Origin: DASZIT01 sp036264255
GTDB taxonomy: Bacteria > Actinomycetota > Acidimicrobiia > Acidimicrobiales > RAAP-2
Assembly (NCBI GenBank): GCA_036264255.1
Contig: DATARI010000185.1
Location: forward strand, 1-32,568
Direction of reading: 5' to 3'
Length of the DNA: 32,568 nt
The notes beneath the pieces are model-generated. The model searched no databases and was not told the origin of the DNA. It saw only the letters and a list, made by a program, of their open reading frames with translations. This document shows positions 23,264 through 29,848 of the stretch, piece by piece (position 1 is the first letter of the stretch; each line of letters opens with the position of its first letter). The position numbers were made by a program, and so were the translations under genes.

Positions 23264-24556
23264 ATGTTGAGTGGGACAGCGGCGCGGCAATCCCGGTGGG
23301 TCCGGCGCCTGTCGGTGATGGTTTCGATGGTGAGCGTGGCGGCACTGGTGATGGCCGGGTGCACATCCAGCGCCACGACTTCCACCACCTCCACTGCCGC
23401 ACCGCAAACCCCTCAGTCGTCGGCCATCGCCACCATCGTCCAGAAGGCCATGGCCACCTATCAGCTTCCGGCCGTCATCGTCCGGGTCACCCAGGGCAAC
23501 AAGGTGCTGAGCACCCAGGCATTCGGCAGTTCGCAGGACGGGGTGCCGGCGACGGTGGACATGCATTTCCGTAATGGCGCGGTCGCCTTTGCCTACGTCA
23601 GCACGCTGCTCATGGAGTACGTCGATCAGCACAAGGTCACCCTCGACGAGACCATCGACCATTGGCTTCCGAGCCTGCCGGAGTCCAATCAGGTCACGCT
23701 CAGGATGCTGACCAATCAGACCACCGGGTATCCCGACTTCGAGACGGACCCAGCATGGCAGGCGGCCTACATCAACGACCCGTTCCGCATCTCCCCCTAC
23801 CAGGAGCGGCTGAACTACGCGTTCGACCGTCCGATGCAATTCGCGCCCGGGACGAACTGGAGCTATTCCCACACCAACTTCATGATCCTGGGCCAGATAC
23901 TCTCGATGATCGGCAAGGCACCACTGGCTACGCTTCTCCAGCGCAATGTGCTCGGCCCCATGGGACTGACCCAGACGGCGGCCTCCACCACCTCGTACAT
24001 CCCGAGCCCGGTCCTGCACTCCTACGATTCCGAGCGCCGGACGGCCCTCGGGATCCCGTCGCCTACCCCGTTTTACGAGGAGTCGACGTACTGGAACCCG
24101 GCGTGGGGGACCCCCGACGGAGCTGCGGAGACCACCACCATCTTTGACCTGGCCACCACCGCGGTGGCGGTCGGCACCGGGAAGCTGCTGTCGGTCTCGA
24201 GCTACCACGCCATGACCGATTCGAAACTGATCGGATTCGGTCAGAATCAAGCCACCTGCGGGGGCTCGTGCTTCACCCAGGTGAACGGCTACAACTACGG
24301 CCTCGGCATTGTCCGTTCGGGACCCTGGATCCTGCAGAACCCGCTGCTCAGCGGGTACAGCGCCACCGAGGCCTACCTGCCCTCGCAGAAGATCTCCATC
24401 TCGGTGGCCGTCACGTACTCGCCCGGGGCATTCGACTGCGACGGCAACTACGCCAACTCGAGCGACACGCTCTTCCGGCTGATCGGTGCCTACGTGGCGC
24501 CGACCAATGCCCCGCCAGTGTCACCCAACACCAAACCGGCCACCGGGTGTCACTGA
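23264..24556 (+). CDS. Lipoprotein of the serine beta-lactamase/PBP fold, catalytic Ser and Lys lost
   Basis: The 430-aa protein has a lipoprotein signal (basic N-terminus, hydrophobic segment, VMAG-Cys33) and a Ser/Thr-rich linker, so it is anchored outside the membrane. The rest follows the class C beta-lactamase/D-alanyl carboxypeptidase pattern: LTNQTTGYPDF replaces the usual HTSG region, then FAPGTNWSYSHTNFMILGQIL. The SxxK nucleophile motif expected after MHFRNG reads AVAF (106-109), and the YxN motif reads YSH (201-203). It should be hydrolytically inactive and may bind peptidoglycan or act as a scaffold. ATG 23264 has GGGAGG 5 bases upstream. The two C-terminal Cys pairs (CGGSC, and CDC with the last Cys) may form disulfides. 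Confidence 0.8.
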   Translation: MLSGTAARQSRWVRRLSVMVSMVSVAALVMAGCTSSATTSTTSTAAPQTPQSSAIATIVQKAMATYQLPAVIVRVTQGNKVLSTQAFGSSQDGVPATVDMHFRNGAVAFAYVSTLLMEYVDQHKVTLDETIDHWLPSLPESNQVTLRMLTNQTTGYPDFETDPAWQAAYINDPFRISPYQERLNYAFDRPMQFAPGTNWSYSHTNFMILGQILSMIGKAPLATLLQRNVLGPMGLTQTAASTTSYIPSPVLHSYDSERRTALGIPSPTPFYEESTYWNPAWGTPDGAAETTTIFDLATTAVAVGTGKLLSVSSYHAMTDSKLIGFGQNQATCGGSCFTQVNGYNYGLGIVRSGPWILQNPLLSGYSATEAYLPSQKISISVAVTYSPGAFDCDGNYANSSDTLFRLIGAYVAPTNAPPVSPNTKPATGCH

Positions 24557-24706
24557 ATCTCCCACCCAGCTCGGCCCCCAGGCCTGATCGCAGGGTGGAG
24601 CTGCGTACAACCCGGCGCTGATCCGAGGTCGTTCACCGGCAGTGGAACGCCTGGCATCCACCCGTCGGGCTGCCATCGGGCCGAATGCGGGCACAAACCG
24701 CGCGGG

Positions 24707-24712
24707 TAGGGT
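24707..24712 (+). promoter_or_regulatory. Putative leaderless -10 box of ychF
   Basis: TAGGGT fits TANNNT and ends exactly 6 bases before ATG 24719; no Shine-Dalgarno is present. The rest of the 162-base gap after the lipoprotein gene shows only GC-rich short inverted repeats. Confidence 0.55.
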
Positions 24713-24718
24713 GCGCCA

Positions 24719-25804
24719 ATGGCACTGTCAATCGGCATCGTCGGCCTTCCCAACGTGGGGAAATCAACCCTGTTCAACGCCCTGACCCGCAACGACGTGC
24801 TGGCGGCCAACTACCCGTTCGCCACCATCGATCCCAATGTCGGGGTGGTGGCGGTGCCCGATCCCCGCCTCGATCGCCTGGCCGAGCTGTTCGAGAGCAA
24901 GGAGATCGTCCCGGCCACCGTCACCTTCGTGGACATTGCCGGGATCGTCAAGGGGGCGTCGGAAGGGGAGGGTCTCGGCAACAAGTTCTTGGCGGCCATC
25001 CGGGAGAGCGACGCCATCTGCCAGGTGGTGCGGGTGTTCACCGATCCCGACGTCATCCACGTGGACGGCCGGATCGACCCGGCCGACGACATCGCCACCA
25101 TCAACACCGAGCTGATGCTGGCCGATCTGCAGACGATCGACAGTCGGCTGGTCAAGCTGGCCAAGGAGGCCCGCAAGCAGGCCGATCTGGTTCCGGCGGT
25201 GAGGGAGGCGGAGAAGGCCAGGGAGATCCTCGACTCCGGGCGAACCATCGCCTCGGCGGTGGCGGCCGGCGAGGTCAACGCCGACCTGCTGGCCGATCTG
25301 CACCTGCTGAGCGCCAAGCCGTTCATCTACGTGTTCAACGTCGATGAGGGAGCGCTGGACGACCAAGGGTTGCGAAAGGAGCTGGCGGCGCTGGTGGCCC
25401 CGGCGGAATCGGTGATCCTCTGTGCCCAGATCGAGGCGGAGGTGGCATCTCTCGACGCCGGGGATGCGGCCGAACTGCTGGCCAGCTACGGCCAGAACGA
25501 ATCGGGACTGGTGCAGCTGGTCCACGTCGGGTTCTCCACCCTCGGCCTCCAGACGTTCCTGACTGCCGGCCCGAAGGAGTCGCGGGCCTGGACCATCCAC
25601 GTCGGGGACACCGCCCCGCAGGCGGCGGGGACGATCCACACCGACTTCGAGCGGGGGTTCATCAAGGCGGAGATCGTCAGCTATGACGACCTGGTCGAAG
25701 CCGGATCCCTGGCCGCGGTGCGGGCGGCGGGCAAGGCGCGGGTGGAGGGCAAGGACTACGTGATGCGCGATGGCGACGTGGTGGAGTTCCGCTTCAACGT
25801 CTAG
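24719..25804 (+). CDS. ychF: Redox-regulated ATPase YchF (OLA1 family)
   Basis: Ribosome-associated P-loop protein of the Obg family that prefers ATP to GTP. The 361-aa protein has GLPNVGKST (9-17), the switch region DIAGIVKGASEGEGLGNKF, NVDE in place of the guanine-specific NKxD motif (the known basis for ATP use), a coiled-coil middle, and a C-terminal TGS domain ending YVMRDGDVVEFRFNV. Length and motif order are normal. It is probably transcribed alone from a leaderless promoter. Confidence 0.95.
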   Translation: MALSIGIVGLPNVGKSTLFNALTRNDVLAANYPFATIDPNVGVVAVPDPRLDRLAELFESKEIVPATVTFVDIAGIVKGASEGEGLGNKFLAAIRESDAICQVVRVFTDPDVIHVDGRIDPADDIATINTELMLADLQTIDSRLVKLAKEARKQADLVPAVREAEKAREILDSGRTIASAVAAGEVNADLLADLHLLSAKPFIYVFNVDEGALDDQGLRKELAALVAPAESVILCAQIEAEVASLDAGDAAELLASYGQNESGLVQLVHVGFSTLGLQTFLTAGPKESRAWTIHVGDTAPQAAGTIHTDFERGFIKAEIVSYDDLVEAGSLAAVRAAGKARVEGKDYVMRDGDVVEFRFNV

Positions 25805-25910
25805 GGACGGGTCGTGGTCGGGGAGGATCGGGGCTGCCCCCCAGGTTTGGGTCAGGCCGGTCGGGGGTAGACCGGCTGCGTCGAAGAGTTCACCCAATCG
25901 GAGGACCACC

Positions 25911-25997
25911 GTGACCAATACCAGTTCCGCCGCCGGTGAGCAGGCCGCAACCGCCCTGCCGCGACGGGGCCGTCAACTAGGCGTAGCCTGGTCCTGA
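25911..25997 (+). other. 28-codon ORF overlapping the pseudokinase start
   Basis: GTG 25911 follows GGAGG (25900-25904) at 6 bases. It opens a frame of 28 residues (MTNTSSAAGEQAATALPRRG and eight more) that ends at TGA 25995-25997, overlapping the next ATG as TGATG. It could be a coupled leader peptide. A -10 box inside it (25984) offers a separate leaderless route to the downstream gene. Confidence 0.3.
25984..25989 (+). promoter_or_regulatory. Putative leaderless -10 box of the pseudokinase gene
   Basis: TAGCCT fits TANNNT and ends 7 bases before ATG 25997; no Shine-Dalgarno belongs to that ATG. Confidence 0.5.
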
Positions 25998-27352
25998 TGG
26001 ATGATGCCCAGGGGCCCGGTCAGCCTCATAGAGGCGAAGGGGCAGAAGAACAAGTAGAGGGGCGCTATGCCGTGGGCGCCCGACTCGGCCAGAACGGACC
26101 GGGGGTCCAGACCTTCAGCGCCACCGATCGGTGGCTGCACCGCCCGGTCATCATGGTGTTCGACACCGGATCCGGGGGGCGGGCCCTCACCAAGACCTGC
26201 CAGTCGATGGCCCGAGTCTTCAGCCCCAATCTGATCGACATCTACGATCGCGGCGGCAACGCCTCCTACCGTTTCGTTGTCTGCGAGCACCCGGCTACCA
26301 CGGTGGCAGCGCTCGTGCAACAGCCCGACAGCCGCCTCTGGAACGAAGGTCTGGCCATCGCCACCGCCAAGCAATTGGCCGTGGCTCTTTCCGACCTGCA
26401 CCGCAGTGGTGTCGAGACCCGAGGTCTCCACCTCGGTTCCATCGGGATCGACGGAAGCGGAAGGGTGCGCCTGAGCCCGTGGCCCCTGGCGGAGTCTCCG
26501 GCTTCGGGCGATGGATCGACGGCGCCCATGGGCGAGCTCGATCTGGTGGCTTGGGTGCTCGAATCGGGAGCGTATCCCGCCGGCTCGCGTATCTCGCCGA
26601 CCACCGCCGGCCTGGCGGCTCGGCTGCGGGAACGGTCACGTGAGGGTGCGGGCCTCACCCTCGACCAGCTCCGGGCGGCTCTCGGCAGACTCGAGCCCTC
26701 GGTGTACGACAGGGCAACCGGAGAGGTGCCGGCCGTCACGGGTTCGATGGCCGCCACCGGGGCGGAAGCCGCCACGGGAATGGTGTCCGCCACCGCCACG
26801 GCGGCGACCAACCGGGCCGAAGCCGCCACCGGAATCGTGCCCGCCACCGGCGCGGTGGCGTTCGGCCAAGACGTCCAAGCTCACATCTACCGGCGGCGGC
26901 GACGTCGCGCCCGTTGGCCCTTGGCCGCCGGCGTCGGTTTCGCGGGCCTGGTGGCCTTCTTGGCGGTCAGCCTCGGTTCTTCCAGTTCTCCGTCACCGGC
27001 CGCGGCCACCACCAACGGGGCCGGCGCCTGCGTTTCGACCACGAAGGGCTGTCCGACCGGCGCCGCTTCGCAGTCTCCCACCACCACCACCACGACGACC
27101 GCCCCGGTGACCCCGGTCACCACACCGGACTCGGGGTCCGGGATCGATGTCGCCGCCGCCGGGGCAACCACCACGACGACAACCGAACCTTCCCCGACGA
27201 CCACCACCACGACGACGACCGTCGCCCCCTCGACGACGACCACGACCGCTCCGGAGTCGACGACAACCACCACCGCGGTTCCCTCCACCACCACGACGAC
27301 GGCGCCGGCCCCGGCAACGCCAAACGGACAGAGCGCTCCGGCCGCTCCCTAG
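25997..27352 (+). CDS. Membrane-anchored Ser/Thr pseudokinase with Thr-rich outer tail
   Basis: The 451-aa protein has an N-terminal domain with the layout of a PknB-type kinase but without its catalytic residues. GRYAVGARLGQNGPG (22-36) stands for the Gly loop, Met53 for the ATP Lys (VIMVF), TRGLHLGSI (141-149) for HRDLKPxNI, and SPW (160-162) for DFG. An Ala/Thr-rich juxtamembrane segment repeats EAATG-x-V-x-AT (about 250-290). A poly-Arg patch (about 297-303) precedes one membrane helix (about 306-325). The outside tail is low-complexity Thr/Pro/Ser, a likely O-glycosylated cell-wall spacer. A sensing or scaffolding role, as for the pseudokinase domain of mycobacterial MviN, is inference. 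Confidence 0.7.
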   Translation: MDDAQGPGQPHRGEGAEEQVEGRYAVGARLGQNGPGVQTFSATDRWLHRPVIMVFDTGSGGRALTKTCQSMARVFSPNLIDIYDRGGNASYRFVVCEHPATTVAALVQQPDSRLWNEGLAIATAKQLAVALSDLHRSGVETRGLHLGSIGIDGSGRVRLSPWPLAESPASGDGSTAPMGELDLVAWVLESGAYPAGSRISPTTAGLAARLRERSREGAGLTLDQLRAALGRLEPSVYDRATGEVPAVTGSMAATGAEAATGMVSATATAATNRAEAATGIVPATGAVAFGQDVQAHIYRRRRRRARWPLAAGVGFAGLVAFLAVSLGSSSSPSPAAATTNGAGACVSTTKGCPTGAASQSPTTTTTTTAPVTPVTTPDSGSGIDVAAAGATTTTTTEPSPTTTTTTTTVAPSTTTTTAPESTTTTTAVPSTTTTTAPAPATPNGQSAPAAP

Positions 27353-27356
27353 CGCG

Positions 27357-27388
27357 CCTGCACCCCACCCGATTGGGTGGGGTGCAGG
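27357..27388. terminator. Strong hairpin after the pseudokinase gene
   Basis: CCTGCACCCCACCC (27357-27370) and its exact complement (27375-27388) form a perfect 14-bp stem around GATT, 5 bases after the stop. There is no U-run. It also faces the end of the minus-strand gene at 27489 and can serve both strands. The bases 27389-27488 hold nothing else I can name. Confidence 0.75.
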
Positions 27389-27488
27389 GACGGAATCAGC
27401 TTTCAGGGGCGGCCCGAGGGTGTTACCTCAATCCCGCCCGGGTGAACCGGGTGATCCTCGCAGATCCCCGGCCTCCGCACAGAGGTCG

Positions 27489-27644
27489 CTAGAAGTAGTG
27501 GCGCCTTCCGCCGACCTCTCGACCGATGGTTCCGAGGAGCAGCAGGATGAGACCAATGACGAGGACCAGTATTCCGAGTGACCAAAGAATCGGAATACCG
27601 ACGATGAATCCGATCAGCATCAGAACGAGCCCTACGATAATCAT
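27489..27644 (-). CDS. 51-aa DUF6131-like membrane protein
   Basis: This short gene has AGGAGG (27650-27655 on this strand) 5 bases before ATG 27644 and ends at TAG 27491-27489. The protein is two hydrophobic segments (starts MIIVGLVLMLIGFIVGIPIL, then ILVLVIGLILLLLG) and a charged tail GREVGGRRHYF. Length, the IPILW turn and the GGRRHYF end resemble DUF6131, a family of tiny actinobacterial membrane proteins of unknown function. A weak SigF-like pattern (GTTT, 15 bases, GGGGGA; 27702 to 27678 on this strand) precedes it. Real by Shine-Dalgarno, hydrophobic pattern and family likeness. Confidence 0.85.
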   Translation of the reverse strand: MIIVGLVLMLIGFIVGIPILWSLGILVLVIGLILLLLGTIGREVGGRRHYF

Positions 27645-27740
27645 TCATCCCTCCTTGTTGATGTTGTGACTCATTTGTCCCCCCCAAGAGCTCGGACCAA
27701 ACATGCCGAACCCGAAGTCGGACCATTGAGGACATCTGGC

Positions 27741-27746
27741 TACTGT
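27741..27746 (+). promoter_or_regulatory. Putative leaderless -10 box before the ABC ATPase leader ORF
   Basis: TACTGT fits TANNNT and ends 6 bases before ATG 27753. It covers the in-frame TTG at 27746, so that TTG cannot be the ATPase start if this promoter is used. Confidence 0.5.
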
Positions 27747-27752
27747 TGGTCC

Positions 27753-27815
27753 ATGGTCTCCCACCCCAGGCGGCGAACGCCGCGCCGACCCCCGATCGCC
27801 GGCGTCATCGGATGA
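27753..27815 (+). CDS. 20-aa Arg/Pro-rich leader peptide, coupled to the ABC ATPase
   Basis: A leaderless-type ATG (6 bases after TACTGT) opens 20 codons starting MVSHPRRRTPRRPP. The TGA (27813-27815) overlaps the ATPase ATG (27812) as ATGA. Five Arg and four Pro codons in the first 14 after Met could slow ribosomes. It probably serves translational coupling or an attenuation-like control; no homologue is known to me. Confidence 0.45.
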   Translation: MVSHPRRRTPRRPPIAGVIG

Positions 27816-28612
27816 CAAGTGACGTCGCCGTCCGGGTGTCGGGGCTGAGCGTGGTGCGGGATGGCACCGCGCTCATTGAGGACATCAACTGGGAGGTCCG
27901 TACCGGCCAACGGTGGGCATTGCTCGGTCCCAACGGCTCCGGAAAGACAACCCTGCTGCGAGTGGTCGGCTCGGCGCTGTGGCCCACCGGCGGGACGGTG
28001 GAGATCTTGGGCGAACGTTTGGGCCGTGTCGACATGCGGGTCCTTCGCCAGCGGATCGCCACCGTCAGCGCGGCGATCAGCCGGTCCCTCCGGCCGCAGC
28101 TTTCCGCCCTCGAAGTGGTGCTGACCGGACGGTACGCGGTGCTCGAGACCTGGTGGAACGAATTCTCCGAGGCCGATAAGGCTGAGGCCGACCGCCTCCT
28201 TCGGCTGGCCGGGTTTGGCGGTGACGCGTTCGATGGACGGCAGTTCGGATTGCTGTCCGAAGGGGAGCGCCAGCAAGTGTTGCTGGCCCGGGCGTTGATG
28301 GGCCAACCCGAACTGCTGCTGATGGACGAGCCGGCTGCCGGTCTTGACTTGGGAGCCCGGGAGCGGTTGGTTCACCAATTGTCGGTGCTGGCCGACGACC
28401 CCTCGGTCCCGGCGCTGGTGCTGGTGACCCACCACGTGGAGGAAATACCCCCGGGGATGACCCATGCCGCCCTCCTCCGTGACGGCCGGATGGTGGCGGC
28501 GGGACCGGTAGAAGGGGTACTCACCAATAGAGTCGTATCGGATGCGTTCGGTATCGATGTGGTCGTGGAGCGCACCGACGGCCGGTGGTCGGCACGGGCC
28601 GTTCACCAGTGA
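27812..28612 (+). CDS. ABC transporter ATP-binding protein
   Basis: The 266-aa ATPase has Walker A GPNGSGKTT (39-47), signature LSEGERQQV, Walker B LLLMDEPAAGLD and the H-loop VTHHVEEIP. The sequence is nearest to iron-siderophore/FecE- or ModF-like ATPases. No permease or binding protein is adjacent, so it may work with subunits elsewhere or as a soluble ABC protein. I place the start at ATG 27812: it overlaps the leader ORF by ATGA, it starts just before the first strand, and the upstream TTG lies in the -10 box. The DsbA-like gene follows after 18 bases. Confidence 0.88.
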   Translation: MTSDVAVRVSGLSVVRDGTALIEDINWEVRTGQRWALLGPNGSGKTTLLRVVGSALWPTGGTVEILGERLGRVDMRVLRQRIATVSAAISRSLRPQLSALEVVLTGRYAVLETWWNEFSEADKAEADRLLRLAGFGGDAFDGRQFGLLSEGERQQVLLARALMGQPELLLMDEPAAGLDLGARERLVHQLSVLADDPSVPALVLVTHHVEEIPPGMTHAALLRDGRMVAAGPVEGVLTNRVVSDAFGIDVVVERTDGRWSARAVHQ

Positions 28613-28630
28613 GAGATTCAAGGAGTAGCG

Positions 28631-29269
28631 ATGGCAAAAGCCCAGGTAAACACCGACCTCGATGAGCGGGACGTGGCCGATTTCTGGTTCGATCCCCTCT
28701 GCCCCTGGGCGTGGTTGGCATCACGCTGGATACTCTCTGCCTCCGAGGTGCGCCCCATCGACGTGCGCTGGCACGTCATGTCCCTGGCCTACCTCAACTC
28801 GGAGAAAGACGATCTCCCCGAGGAGTATCGCCGACGGCTCAGAGATGCCTGGGGACCGGTTCGGGTCGTCATGGCCGCCCGAGAGGCCTTCGGCGACGAG
28901 GTCCTGTTGCCGCTGTACACCGAACTGGGCAACCGTTTCCATCTGGAGGGCAAGCCCAAGGACCGGGCCACGATGGAGGAGGCCCTGACGGCCGCCGGGT
29001 TGCCGATCAACCTGGCCGACGCGGCAGACAGCGAAGACTTCGACAAGGCGATCAAGATCTCCCATCACGAGGGCATGGATCAGGTTGGCTACGAGGTCGG
29101 TACCCCCGTCATCAGTGTGAAGGGAGTGGCGTTCTTCGGTCCGGTCGTCACCCCGGCGCCGAAAGGCGAAGCCGCCGGCGTGTTGTGGGACGGGGTGCTG
29201 GCGGTGGCAGGGACGGATGGATTCTTCGAGCTGAAACGGTCACGCGACCGGGACCCAGATTTCAGCTGA
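28631..29269 (+). CDS. Mycothiol-dependent nitroreductase-like DsbA-fold protein, CPWA active site
   Basis: Thioredoxin-fold protein with a helical insertion, 212 aa, closely patterned on mycobacterial Rv2466c (FWFDPLCPW at the start, then RWHVMSLAYLN, AWGPVRVVMAAREAFG, GVAFFGPVV, GFFELKR). Rv2466c uses CPWC with mycothiol to reduce nitro compounds and oxidants. Here the site is Cys24-Pro-Trp-Ala27: the nucleophilic Cys stays and the resolving Cys is gone, so a monothiol, mycothiol-dependent mechanism is likely. The cis-Pro loop EVGTPVIS is intact. ATG 28631 has AAGGAG 5 bases upstream. It is probably cotranscribed with the ABC ATPase. Confidence 0.88.
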   Translation: MAKAQVNTDLDERDVADFWFDPLCPWAWLASRWILSASEVRPIDVRWHVMSLAYLNSEKDDLPEEYRRRLRDAWGPVRVVMAAREAFGDEVLLPLYTELGNRFHLEGKPKDRATMEEALTAAGLPINLADAADSEDFDKAIKISHHEGMDQVGYEVGTPVISVKGVAFFGPVVTPAPKGEAAGVLWDGVLAVAGTDGFFELKRSRDRDPDFS

Positions 29270-29293
29270 TCGCCACCGGGCGGTCAGCCACGA

Positions 29294-29752
29294 TCAGGAG
29301 GCGAGAGCTCCCGCATCGTTCGGTGCGCCGATGGCGGCAAGTAATTCGGCGTCGCGCTCGTAGCTGAGCAGCGTTGAGGCGCTGGCGGTGTCGATCCACC
29401 GGATCTCGTCCACTTCCTCGCTCACCTCGAACCCGACGTCCGTCTTCACCGTCATCAACCAGTAGGCGACAATCTTCTGGCGGTCCTTGCGGTCACGGTA
29501 TTCGGTATGACCGAGGAACCGACCCAGCCGGCAGATCAGGCCCGTCTCTTCGAGGACCTCGCGGAGGGCACACTCCTCCAGCGTTTCGCCCTGTTCGAGC
29601 TTTCCCTTCGGGAAGGACCAGTCCTCTCGGGCCGGTCGATGCACGACAGCCACTTCCATCTGCCCACCGGTCTTGCGCACCACCAGCCCTCCTCCTGCCC
29701 TGACAATGTCGTTTTGGCTCGACTGGAGAGTGAGGCCTCGGCTACTTCCCAC
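29294..29752 (-). CDS. Nudix hydrolase (MutT-like)
   Basis: Hydrolyses a nucleoside diphosphate linked to another group. The 152-aa protein has a complete Nudix box from Gly50 to Leu72 (G-x5-E-x7-REVLEETGL) and a preceding WSFPKGKLEQGE. The N-terminal VRAGGGLVVRK resembles the hydrolase half of mycobacterial MutT1, but the histidine-phosphatase half is missing. Substrate is open: 8-oxo-dGTP, diadenosine polyphosphates and inositol polyphosphates are all possible. GTG 29752 is supported by a -10 box 7 bases upstream. It diverges from the CYTH-CHAD gene and converges with the DsbA-like gene. Confidence 0.88.
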   Translation of the reverse strand: MGSSRGLTLQSSQNDIVRAGGGLVVRKTGGQMEVAVVHRPAREDWSFPKGKLEQGETLEECALREVLEETGLICRLGRFLGHTEYRDRKDRQKIVAYWLMTVKTDVGFEVSEEVDEIRWIDTASASTLLSYERDAELLAAIGAPNDAGALAS

Positions 29753-29759
29753 GAAGGCG

Positions 29760-29765
29760 ACTCTA
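29760..29765 (-). promoter_or_regulatory. Putative leaderless -10 box of the Nudix gene
   Basis: On the minus strand TAGAGT fits TANNNT and ends 7 bases before GTG 29752; no Shine-Dalgarno is present. Confidence 0.5.
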
Positions 29766-29834
29766 CCGCCATGGACCCGGAATTATGCGCTTTCGCACCA
29801 AAGATTTCTCGGAATCCGATCGTCCGTGGCGTTG

Positions 29835-29840
29835 TAGCCT
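29835..29840 (+). promoter_or_regulatory. Putative leaderless -10 box of the CYTH-CHAD gene
   Basis: TAGCCT fits TANNNT and ends 8 bases before ATG 29849, with a pyrimidine run between; no Shine-Dalgarno is present. It is back to back with the Nudix promoter, 69 bases apart. Confidence 0.5.
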
Positions 29841-29848
29841 TTCTTTCT

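Noticed and set aside
27060..27345. ACC/ACG-rich tandem repeats as a possible CRISPR or satellite
   Set aside because: They are Thr codons of the low-complexity tail of the pseudokinase, with no regular repeat-spacer spacing.
29507..29848. Extended N-terminus of the CYTH-CHAD frame
   Set aside because: The upstream codons are antisense within the Nudix gene, and the -10 box at 29835 places the start at 29849.
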